Shown piece by piece: positions 1 to 16,200 of a stretch of DNA of 64,000 nt. Made by a program: the position numbers and the translations under genes. This stretch comes from Bugula neritina (Eukaryota > Bryozoa > Gymnolaemata > Cheilostomatida > Bugulidae), in assembly GCA_964035545.1 (NCBI GenBank), contig OZ037769.1, positions 976,501 through 1,040,500 of the forward strand, given 5' to 3'. The notes below the pieces were generated by a model. It saw only the letters and a list, made by a program, of their open reading frames with translations, searched no databases and was not told where the DNA came from. Each line of letters starts with the position of its first letter. The stretch's first letter is position 1.

Positions 1-114
1 CTTTGCTCAAATTGATGCTTAGAAGAAAGCTACCACTGCACACGACTAACTGTCTCTATAGACATGACAGCTTACATTCATCCTGCAGCCGTTGAATCAA
101 TGTCTAGCCCCTAC

Positions 115-610
115 CTCCATGATGTTCTTCTACTATCACCACATCCACCTGTCTCTTCTGAGCTTTTACTGCTTGATACACTTGTTTATCAGGAGCTTCT
201 TGTTCTCTTAGAAGTTCTTGTTGCTGTAGAGGTTCTTGTTTCTTTAGAAGTCCTTTTTTCTTTAGAGGTTCTTGTTTTATTAGAGGTTTGTGTTTATTTC
301 CGGAGTTACCTTGCTTGTTTTGTTCAACTTGGTAAGGATAATCCTTTTCCTTCTGATTCGTCCCTTTCAGATGCAGTGCTGCCTTCTCCTTAGTTTTTGC
401 AAAGACGCCGTTGTCTTGCTGAAAATTGTCATGCTGTCGATTGCTGACAGCTAAGTCTGGAGTTTTCCTCTCTTTAATAAACTTTTGCCGTCTGACAACA
501 TGACTCTTTGTAATGGAGTAAACGGCAAATATGAATATAAAAACAGTGGCTATTAAAAGAATACCTCGGCAGATGTACTTGGCTAGAGGTGTTTTGATAT
601 ACCAGAACAT
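115..610 (-). CDS. First exon of an unidentified type II membrane protein (partial)
   Basis: The exon reads from an ATG at 610 and stays open to a donor (GAG|GTAGGG on the minus strand) at 114-113; the rest of the gene lies beyond the left edge. It encodes about 165 residues. A short cytoplasmic start is followed by one hydrophobic segment at about residues 14-32 (GILLIATVFIFIFAVYS), then a long basic, glutamine- and lysine-rich stem with a degenerate six-residue repeat (QEPLKK, QEPLQQ, QELLRE). This is the layout of a Golgi-type signal anchor plus stem. The exon ends in VDVVIVEEHHGG, where a globular domain seems to begin. VVIVEEHH is reminiscent of the start of UPF0489/C5orf22-like domains, but that is a weak impression from memory. 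The function is not assigned. Confidence 0.6.
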
Positions 611-1910
611 TCTACAACTATTGCTAAATACAAAGCATTGCTTATACCTATATGCTCCTATATAATATATACTCCTATATATCTACACTCTACAGTGTAT
701 AGGCAAAACACTCTTGTCAATGATAAAAGGAAAACTACTGATTACAGATATGCAGACTCTCTAATGTAAGCCTTTGATGATTCATTTAAATCTAGAATGT
801 GTTGATATTACCAGCTGTTGGCTCTCAAAACCAGATAAACACCAGCAAAGCTAGCTGCTTCATATGAACCCAATTACAAACATTAAACTTGAGAAAGTTT
901 TTCTAGTAAGCCTTGCCGTACTTGTCATATGATTGAATATTTGGAAAATTTGATGAAAATAAAAGAATTCCACAAAATAATTTAATTGACTATACCATAA
1001 TAAAAGTACTAACTATAAACCGTTGCAACTTCAAACCGCTATGACGAGTTGTCTTCCTTGCTAATTTACAAAAGGCGAAATTTGCGCACAGTGATAAGTC
1101 ACATGAACATCACATGACAAAAACTCATAGACTTTGTATTTTTATGTTTCTATACTCCATGGACCTTTTGACAAGTGGATGTTAGTTACTAATAAAATAA
1201 GAATCATTTAACTCAAATTACTAGTAAATGCTTTTTGAAAACTTTCTAGTCTTTAATTTGCTCATCATTTAACTAGTTTCTACTTTTATTGTTAATATAA
1301 AATTAAATATTCAAATTCAATCTCACAATTATACTAATATTAGTACTAGTACTACTACTACTAGTAGTAGTAGTAATATTAAATTTAATAGTAATAGTAA
1401 TACAGTAATAGTAATACTAATACTAATACTAATACTAATAGTAATACTAATTGAGTAATAGGCCTACTAATAGTAATAAATAATAACATTTAAAGTATAA
1501 GTGTATAAGTATAATATTATTATACTTATAAACTATTAAAAATTTGAATTATTGCATTACAACCAAATATTATAAATAAAAAATAATAAAATTAAAATTA
1601 ATTATATGATAAGAGCATTGTCACTAAATTTTTTATTTATAATATTTGGTTGTAATGCAATAATTTGATTTTTTAATTAAAGCAAGTTAATAACTAATAA
1701 GTAATTAGTATGTTAATATTATGAAGATGAATATTGTTTTAGCCTTAGGGAAAGTCAAAGCCTTGATATTTGATCCTACCTTATAATTTATAAGCCTGGT
1801 TTTAAACTCTGCATTGGTACATAAAGACCCTAGACTATTATAACTGAATGGAAAAACTTGTGAATTGATTCATGTTGCTTTTTATCATTGCAGATCGTTG
1901 CTGAACCATA
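611..1910. other. AT-rich spacer upstream of the protease gene
   Basis: No coding region is visible. The stretch holds degenerate ACT/AGT/ATA trinucleotide tracts (about 1330-1470), several short palindromes (for example 1504-1532) and a long perfect inverted repeat at 1547-1665. A 3' splice site (TTATCATTGCAG at 1881-1892) lies 18 nt before the protease ATG, so the protease probably has a 5' UTR intron here, or receives a trans-spliced leader. Confidence 0.6.
1547..1665. repeat. Perfect 38-bp inverted repeat (hairpin, MITE-like)
   Basis: The left arm 1547-1584 and right arm 1628-1665 are exact reverse complements by eye, with a 43-nt AT-rich loop between them; the arms contain ATTGCATTACAACCAAATAT. 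Similarity continues a little beyond the arms. It could be a small MITE-like element or a transcribed hairpin. No target-site duplication is clear. Confidence 0.75.
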
Positions 1911-6064
<4,154 letters not shown>

Positions 6065-7212
6065 GGAGACATTCATGTTTAGCCTGAGTACCTAATTGAC
6101 GTATCCAGGGTGTCTCTAAACCACACCCCTATTCATTCAACTCTTCAAATTTGTATACTGGTTTTATATACAGTAATATCTAAATACGATTACAATGTTT
6201 AATTTCTGTTTATTATGTTTATAAAACTTGTTTTTCATTTTTCTGAGTTGTCTTTTCAAGTTGCTCATGGGAATACTAAAAATAAAATGTCTTAAAACTA
6301 CTAAGAATTTGCTCCTACAAATATATATAATACAAATAAGTTGTCCTAGTCGGCAATTTCAACTTGGAAAATAGCAACTTGTGTGGGGACAAGTTGAAAC
6401 TAGTGTATATTACAAGGCAGTTTCATCAAGTTTGTGTGTATTGCATTTGAGTTGTACAATTTATTATACCGTTACCATATTGAATAATACTGTAGGTATC
6501 ACTTTTATGGGCATTTCTTAGCTATTAAACTCGAAGTTGCAAAATTAATAAAATCTGCTGAGGTCAATAAACCAGACCTTGACTATATTTTCAAACAAAA
6601 GAAAAAAATGTACAAGAATAAAATTCCTCAAGAAAAAAAATTTAGCATCAAAAAGTAAACACTGCAAAAATATGTACTATAAATTTTGCAGCTACGTCAG
6701 AATGCTATATTCCCATATCCATATCCCTTCTATTTAACACAACATATGCTTCGGGTAAAATACCAGAAACCAATCGATACAGGTTCTGGACCTTCTATGC
6801 AGTGCAGAACCTTAGCCTAGCATTCTAAAGCTGATAGTATGAGAGAATCATTATGCCCAAAGGGTTAAACTGTAATTTAGACTCAAAGATTTCACCACCA
6901 TTGAAATACTAGTCTATTGGCAACATAATTGAGCGAATTCATTGCTAAAATGAGTGAGCATGCTTCATCCTGTCTCCCTGAGTAAAGGAGACGTGGAGAC
7001 GTACTCTACTGTTCAAAGTTATGTGAAGACAACTCTAATGTAATATTCAAATGCTACGGGTCAGCTATGATATTGAAAACTCAATTTATATGAACGGATG
7101 CATAATGCAAATTAGGAAATGTAAAAAGATCAAAGTGACATCAATTCCTTCAATAGTATACCAAGAGGTAGCACGTGTAGAGAGATAACCTATACAAATA
7201 TTTGGCACTGTA
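6065..7212. other. Convergent 3' spacer between the protease and Mondo genes
   Basis: This is noncoding AT-rich sequence shared by the 3' UTRs of two converging genes. A plus-strand AATAAA at 6281-6286 is a likely polyadenylation signal for the protease. A minus-strand AATAAA (plus-strand 6460-6465) could serve Mondo. I see nothing else in it. Confidence 0.55.
6281..6286 (+). terminator. Polyadenylation signal of the protease gene
   Basis: AATAAA lies 217 nt after the stop codon, within an AT-rich 3' UTR. Confidence 0.5.
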
Positions 7213-10200
7213 TTAAATCATTCTACGGCTTGAAGAAAGCCTACAAATAGTAGGAGGTCCATTGGGTGGTCTATAGTTTGTGGGAGGCCTAAAGTTTGTG
7301 GGTGGTCTGTTGTCCATGGGTGGTCTGTTGTCCGTGGGTGGTCGGTTGTCCGTGGGTGGTCGGTTGTCTGTGGGTGGTCTGTTTACATGAGGTCTGCATA
7401 TAGTAGCAGGTCGGGCAGTAGGTTGCGGATTTCTGTTGATGGGTGGCCCCATGTCAGCCTGTCCCTGATTGGTTGGTCGATTGCCAGAGTTCTGTCTGCT
7501 GCGAGTAGATGACCGAACTACGGCCTCTCGTGCCTCATCAGGGAACTTACTTGGATCAGTAAGAACTGAAGTCTCTGCACAAATATCTCTCAGGGATCCC
7601 AACAATGCTGCAAACACAGGAAGTATGTTTGCCCAGTTGCTGCTATGATGAGAATTACTATAATTTTATTAGTTGGTGTAAGCACTGACTAATTCACTCA
7701 CTGACCACACACTAACTCAGTCTCACTCACTGATCACACAGTAACTCAGTCTCACTCACTGATCACACACTAACTCAGTCTCACTCACTGACCACACACT
7801 AACTCAGTCTCACTCACTGATCACACAGTAACTGAGTCTCACTCACTGATCACACAGTAACTCAGTCTCACTCACTGATCACACAGTAACTCAGTCTCAC
7901 TCACTGACCACACACTAACTGAGTCGCACTCACCGATCACACAGTAACTGAGTCTCACTCACTGACCACACACTAACTCAGTCTCACTCACTGACCACAC
8001 AGTTACTCAGTCTCACTCACTATCACACACTAACTCAGTCTCACTCACTGACTACACACTAACTGAGTATTACTCACTAATCACACAGTAACTGATCATG
8101 ACACTACAGTACAAAACTAATGACTAACATACGTGGAGCTAAAACAGACTAGCCAGGCTTACCTGAACGTAACGACACAAGAGAGCAATGCTGATCTACC
8201 CAGGCTTGAGTTGAGCGATACATATCATCAAGATTAGCTGTAGACACCATAGTGTAGAAGGAGTCAAACAGCGGGCCGGTTAGTTTACTGAATATGTAAA
8301 ACTTCCAGTTCCTGCGAGTTTGCTCGACCACATACGAGTTTAGCATGCTGTCCATGTGGTCTCGGTGTTGGGACATCATAGGAATGCCCGTAGCCGGCAG
8401 CTTTCCCTGACACTGACTACAACAGTGAGCACGGCAGAGTTATACAGGCATTCCTACCTCTCAGCTCAGCATGAACTGGTGTGTGTAAATACAATAGAGA
8501 AACAAACTCAACTTTTTCAATTACTCTTTGAAAAAGGCCGTATTACTTCCAACAAGCCTGCCTGCTGTCTGTTTCTACTAGGGAATTTCCTGGCAGATTT
8601 GCTGCCAAACAGATATAAGAGCTGCCGTGACTAGACGCCAAATCTGCGGACTTATAGAGATGCTACAACTACTTACACTATGGACATATCGAGGGCTGCA
8701 ATCTCATTGGACAGTATAGCCATTTCCCTCTGCATAATCTCCTCCTCTTCCTGTAACTTGAGTATGAACTCGATAGTCTTACTCAGCATAGTAGCTTTAC
8801 TCGCCTGGAGAATGGAAAATTAGTTATGACTCGTCAGCAGCAATAATAGGCAGCAATAGATGTCAAACCCCTTTGTTTACACAATCCCTTAACAACTACC
8901 AGTTTGACTCATATATGTAGGCCTTCTGATATCAGGTAGAATACAGGCAGCCCTTACAGATAAAGTGTGCCCTGCACCTCAAAGACATATGGTATTAGCT
9001 GTCTCACGCCACACCCAGTGAAAATTTGCACATTAAATGAGAAAATTTCACATCAGTGTTGAGTTCTAACACATAAAAACACTTAGCAGACCACACCCAC
9101 TTCACTTGACAGACCACACCCACTTCACTTGACGGACCACACCCACTTCACTTGACAGACCACACCCACTTCACGTGACAGACCACACCCATCACCGTAC
9201 CTTAGAGGTAGTGTTAGAAGCTATGGTTGGCACCAGAGTACCCAGAACTTCAAATCCAGTTTTAATCTGGTATCTCCTTTTTTGCTCTGCCGTCTGCGCC
9301 TCCTTTCTATCCTACAAGCAGACGTTCAGTATGATATAGCAATAAAGACACAGTGACTATAGATGTATAGCAATGCAGACACAGTGACTGTAGATATACT
9401 TAAAGTTCACATTTACCTCTTCAGCGGGTGGCGAGTTGATCGAGTCGAGTTGTGTTGAGCTAGCAGATGACGGCGAGGTTAGACTACTCGCTGAACCACC
9501 ACTTTGTTCTACAGAATCACATATAAACACTGTGAGTAACACTATGAGTGAGTGAGAGAAAACTAGTAACACTGTGAATGAGAGAGAGAGAACTAGTAAC
9601 ACTGAGAGTGAGAACTAGTAACACTGTAAGCGAGAACTAGTAACACTGAGAGTGAGAGAGAGAACTAGTAACACTGAGAGAGAGAACTAGTAACACTGAG
9701 AGTGAGTGAGAACTAGTAACACTGTGAGAGAGAACTAGTAACACTGAGAGAGAGAACTAGTAACACTGAGAGTGAGAGAGAGAACTAGTAACACTGAGAG
9801 AGAGAGAACTAGTAACACTGAGAGAGAGAACTGGTAACACTGAGAGTGAGAACTAGTAACACTGAGAGAGAGAACTAGTAACACTGAGAGTGAGAACTAG
9901 TAACACTGTGAGAGAGAGTGAGAACTAGTAACACTGTGAGAGAGAACTAGTAACACTGAGAGAGAACTGGTAACACTGAGAGTGAGAACTAGTAACACTG
10001 AGAGAGAGAACTAGTAACACTGAGAGTGAGAACTAGTAACACTGAGAGAGAGAACTAGTAACACTGAGAGAGAGAACTAGTAACACTGAGAGTGAGAGAG
10101 AGAACTAGTAACACTGAGAGAGAGAACTAGTAACACTGAGAGTGAGTGAGAACTAGTAACACTGTGAGAGAGAACTAGTAACACTGAGAGAGAGAACTAG

Positions 10201-13200
10201 TAACACTGAGAGTGAGAGAGAGAACTAGTAACACTGAGAGAGAGAACTAGTAACACTGAGAGAGAGAACTGGTAACACTGAGAGTGAGAACTAGTAACAC
10301 TGAGAGAGAGAACTAGTAACACTGAGAGTGAGAACTAGTAACACTGTGAGAGAGAGTGAGAACTAGTAACACTGTGAGAGAGAACTAGTAACACTGAGAG
10401 AGAACTGGTAACACTGAGAGTGAGAACTAGTAACACTGAGTGTAAGAACTAGTAACACTGTAAGTGATAACTGGTAACAACATACCTAAGAAGAGTATAA
10501 ACTTACTAGAAGTTGGTTGGTTAGATGGTTGCAGATCAAACGAAGGGTTCGGAGTGTAGGACTGTAAAAAATATAGTGAAACATACAAGAGGAAACAATT
10601 CCATGCAATCAGCCAACAATTGTTTGCCTGTTGGCAATAATGTGAAAAACTGCAGATTTTACTCAAACATATAAAATAAAGATAACTACAACTAGAATTG
10701 CAGAAGCGACCAATGAAAACTCTCAGATTTCAATACCCAATGACTAAGAGAGGAAGAACTCACTATTGGAGTGAATTGTGGGAAGTAGACTGGGTGCACA
10801 GGTCCAGTAAACTCCGGGCTAGTCTGGGGGGAGGTGCTAGCCCCACTTCCTTCATTGTCAAGGGGTTTACGAAGTAACTTCGTGAGGAAATTGGACTTTT
10901 GTTCTGGAACCAATTTCAAGGCCTGAGATTTCGGCTGTAACATTTTATAATTCAACAATATCAAGTGAGAAAAGCAAAGAAATTTTCACATCAAATTTTA
11001 TCGCAAATAGAAAAAAGCATAACACTTACTTCTGGCTTTTTAAACACATTAGTCTCAGGGTGCAGGTGATTAGATAGGTGAGGTTGCAGACGTGCACGTT
11101 CCTTCTGCGTCTGCTGTGTAGGGTAGACAGTGCTGACTGGTAGACCATTCATGTAAGGAACGGAGCTGCTGGACAATGAGGTGTGTTCAGTCATGGGAAC
11201 GCTGCTGGAGGGTAGAGGTTTGGCAGAAGACATCATTGCTGACTGACTTGAAGATGCAGCAGAGAAATTCATATCCTGAGCGAAATCAAGGGCTGAGAAA
11301 TCATCTGATTGGCTGCAAAGGAAGTCATCTGATTGGCTGCCAAGGAAGTCATTTGATTGGCTGCATGTGACAGTAGAAAAGTCTCCAGACTGGATACAGG
11401 AGAGTTGGACAGGAAGCTGTTGAGCTGACTGCAATGGTGGACTATGGTATATAGGAGGGGACGACTCTGCAATGCTACTGTAGGGTACATTGTGTTGAGA
11501 ATGATATGACGGAGGAGATGATTGCTGTCTGCTATATTTTCTGTTCAGTATCTGATTATTATTGCACAGAGAATTATGCGTGGGCAAGATCTGACTGTGG
11601 TTATAAGAGAGACCCAATTGTGGACCACCCTGTTCCTGTATTAATGCTAACTGACTGTTCTTATAGCCAGATGATGTCATCTGCATGCTACTGGCACATG
11701 TCACAGGTGATTGTGTGTCACTGTATACTGAGCTATTGTATGGGTTATAGTGACTTCTGGTGACAGGTGATTGCACTGACATGTCAGGGAAAATAGGAGG
11801 TGAGTCGACAGGTGTCTGCAGGTCGCTAGAGCGAGATCTTTTCTTGGCTGGATACACAGACACCGGGCTGAGTGGGCTGTCAAAGAACGCTCCCAGGTCA
11901 GACAAAACTGGAAAATAACCAAACTTGTCAGAATAAGAAGCAAAAACACCATATGGACAAAGAAAACGGATTACCATATATGGACACAAGAAAGGATTAC
12001 CACATACGGACATATAAAAGGATTACCATATATGGACACAGGAAAAAGATTACCATATATGGACATATGAAGGGATTACCATATATGGACATATGAAAGG
12101 AAATGAATGATTCAAATGGATAAAATTGAGGAAATCACATACCGGGTCTCTTTTGACCTGAAGAGAATCTCAACTGATCAACATGGATATTCATGGCGTC
12201 TGCTAGGAATTCTGCAAATACAAACAAACACAATAACTTTAGTATTTCCCCAAAAAGTTTTCATCTCTGACACTCACTGGAAAAACCTGCTCATCCTAAT
12301 CAGCAAGTGTTTTGTATACTCCAAAAATAATCTAAAACAAATAGTTTAAGGAAGTCAATAATGCCTACACATCCAACACTAAATATCAATAATTGAATTA
12401 TAAACACTCTAATTATAAGCAATTGGATTATCAATAATCAATTATGAAAGACCAAGTTTGTAAAATAATAAATTCAGTCAGACACGAACAAATTGGACTC
12501 ACCTTGCAACGGCTCAGAACTCTCAAAGTCTTCCAGAACAAGCTCTGGTTGTAAGCCAATCAGCTCAGGCTGCATCAGATCAGACGACTCCAATGCCACT
12601 ATCAAGTAAATTCCACACATTTTATAACAGAAGACTACATGTAACCAATTTACATGAATAAACCGTTCAACATCATCAAGCTAATCAATATGTCAGCAAC
12701 TAATGGTGAACTAGAGTATGAGCTGGCTACTAACGCAAGTCTCGGCTGGTTTGCTGGGGAAAGCCCACAGACTGCAGAGTGCTGAATATGTCGTCAGTCA
12801 GGTCCATCTTGTACTCGTCTATGGCGATGTTTGGAGGAGAGCTCTGTGCCTTGATTTGCTGGGCTTGTACAAAGGAGCTGATAGACCTCTGGTCTTCTTC
12901 CCCAACTCTGGCTAGTAACTCCCCCAGCGACGTCTGCAGTAGACACATATGACACTTACAAGATACTCTACAGCAGGTAATATGCAGTAGACAGATGAGT
13001 CATGTATGACACTTACATGACACTCTACAGCATGTGCTCTGCAGTAGACAGATGAGTCACGTATGACACTTACAAGACACTCTACAGCAGGTGCTCTGAG
13101 TAAGAGAAAGTAGAAGTTATCAGTTTACAAACTAGAAGATAATAATGAAGAGAAGCAGACCTGAGAAGTTTCAGGCTTCCAGTGTTTCATTCTCTCCTTG

Positions 13201-16200
13201 TAGAACACTCTCCACTTCATGTACTCATTCTTCACCACCTCATTATTCCTCTTCCAGTATTTACCTTCCAGCAAGACCACCTGGTATCACACATATCACA
13301 TGACAGACCACCTGGTATCACACATATCACATGACAGACTACCTGGTATCACACATTCTGTTGTCATCATGACAATTAGCAATTAGCAAAAAAAACATGT
13401 AATATATTAAGTTATAATGCTTACAATTTAAATATAAAGATAAAATATTAGACACCTTATTTTTCTACTGTATAGACTTTACACAACAGACCAGTGGAGA
13501 TAATTACACCTAAATATATTGATAGAAAAACTGTTTCAGTAAAGTTCGACATTTTAAAAAAAAAAGATTCAAAGTTGAAATAAAGCAGGCGAGTCAGCAG
13601 AGTACACGAGTCAGCAGAGTACACGAGTCAGCAGAGTACACGAGTCAGCAGAGTACACGAGTCAGCAGAGTACACAAGTCAGCAGAGTACACAAGGCAGC
13701 AGAGTACACGAGTCAGCAGAGTACACGAGTACACACGCTATTATAACAGCTGAAACATGCAGGAGTAGAGTTGAGGCCACAGTAACACATCACCACAGTT
13801 GGTAGGGAATGCTGGCAACACGAATAAGTTACGAGGAATTGTCCTCTCAACTTGGATTATCTATTTCAATTAATAAAGCAAGTCTGACAAACATACAGCT
13901 GAACTGAAATACAACTTTAGCCAACTAAGGTGCATTAGATCTTCAGGAGAGATGAATAATACATACGGTGGGCTTCTTGTGCGCCCCCTCCATTTGAGGT
14001 AGGAAGTTGCATATCTTCTGTCTCCTTGCGTTCTTTCTTTTCTTCACATCTGTAAATACACAAGCAGTAGACATTATTTGTCTACTCATTAAATATAATG
14101 TGTTGTCTTCTCGTTGAATATACTAGATAAGGGGTTTATAAAGTGTACACAAGGGGGAGTGACTCCTAAAAAGCTTTGGGTGTTGGAACTCTGGAAATAA
14201 TTGACCTAAAAAGCTGACCTAGTTTATTATTGATATTGTACTTTGGAGTTATCACCACGTAACTATAATATTATCTGGTATGCAACAAATAACGTAGCAA
14301 TTACCAAGCTTGAGAATAGAAATGATTGATGGGATCAATTGAAATGCTGCACAGTGTTACGGGGGCACTTATAGGCTTGAGGTGAGCTTGTTATTCAGTA
14401 TAGGTAAGCTACTAGCTCAGTACAGCACACATGTTACATAATCGGCAAGTTTACCATCACCTTCTCAGCTAAATTATCATGCTTACAATAATGGGGGCAT
14501 CCGTGGTAACAATCAGTGGGCTGTGGTTCTATCACATAGAAACTGAAGGGCTGTTTAAGTGAAGACAAAGTGGACTCGCTGTGATGGACCACTGCACTAG
14601 TAGTACTAGTAACTAGTAGGCGTACTAGCACTGCGTTTCCATGACTGCGCATTATGCAAATGAATTCCCGTACGGATTGATTGTGGTTTGTGGATTACAG
14701 TAACTTATAGTAGCGGTTTCATTCAATGTAACTATTTACGTTAGCCGTGGCGGAGTAGCTACCACTGAAAATGGGAAAGTAACCAATCGGGCCTTCGCTA
14801 CGCACTAATGCGGATTGTTTATGCTATAAGATGTCACGTGCACCAACACACACACGAGTACTAGGGGTCAAAAACGGTGCCACATTCAGCTCGACACAAA
14901 AGGAGGGGGCAATAAATTAAAGTGGTTAGTGAAAGGTGGTCAACATCAGGAGTTTAATAGGAAAAATGGAATTATAAACATTGTACTAGTTACTAGTAGC
15001 AGTAGTAGCAAAAGCAGTGAGCGTTATAGCCAATTTTCAACCTCTACAACAAGTGATGACAGAAACTTAAAAATATATTAGAAATTCGTGAGCTATTGAC
15101 ACAAGTTATCTCTTGGCAGGTTTTCATGAAAAAACAGCAGTACTTCCACAGTTTCACGTCACAAGAAATATCTATGGAGATGAGAGTGAGTGAGTGAGTA
15201 ACTGAGTGAGAGAGTAAGTGAGTGACTGAGTGAGTGACTAAGTGAGTGAGTAAGTGAGTGACTGAGTGAGTGACCAAGTGAGTGACCAAGTGAGGGAGTG
15301 AGTGGCTGAGTGACTAAATAAACCAGCATGAGAAGTGACTGGCCAACTAAAGTTACCAAAACTCAGTATCAATTACTAACTGAAAACAGACAGTACAGAG
15401 AACTGCTCATTACATGTGACTGAAGAATAAAAAGAAGTTGACAATTTAGTAAAGGGTGAGTCCAAAAAATGATAAAGTGATACTGCTAATAAATATAATG
15501 ATGAGAAAGTATTATTGGCACAGTTAGTTATGTAATTATAAAGAACAACTCACATTGCAAGTACCATTCCCTCCACACAATATTGTTCAGTCTCATCTTC
15601 TCCTTCACTGATATTCGAAGTCCCTTGTAAGCTTTGAACTGGGGAGCTGCAAGCTTTGCACTATAAAACACAAGTCATCTGTATTACATAACAACTAGTC
15701 AGGTCTCCGTGTGGCCTACACTGTGTGGGAGGGTCCAGCACTGGAAGGGACTGCTAGCACAGCAGCAACTAATACTTAGTAGGGTCCAGTTGTGGAAGGA
15801 GTGGAATAACACAGGTTGTTATCCACAGTATTGTATCATACAATGAATAACTAGAAAGTAGCTGTTGTTTAGATACAATATACACAATGTGAATGTTATA
15901 ATACTATTATAGTGATGAATGACACTCGTATTGAGTTCTTTCATCAAGTTAAATTACAAAATTAATTCTGGCATAGAGCCAAATACTAACTCCTGAAGCA
16001 GCAATCTATCTTGAGAAGGTTGCAAGTCTTCATCAAGGTTACGGAAAGGTGAAAAGGGGTGTGTGTATATGCAGGTGATCTGCACACAAGGGGTACTTTA
16101 GTACGCAGAAAGGGGGGTTCAAACCCTTTACTATTCAATCATTTTAAATCATTACTTGAAAGTACTGATTTGAATAAATTTCAGCAAAGGGGCACTATAA

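Noticed and set aside
7685-10475. CRISPR-like arrays of repeats with spacers
   Set aside because: These are eukaryotic minisatellites in introns; there are no unique spacers and the units are directly adjacent.
16100-16140. GGGTTCAAACCC resembling a Pol III B box
   Set aside because: No A box or cloverleaf can be folded around it.
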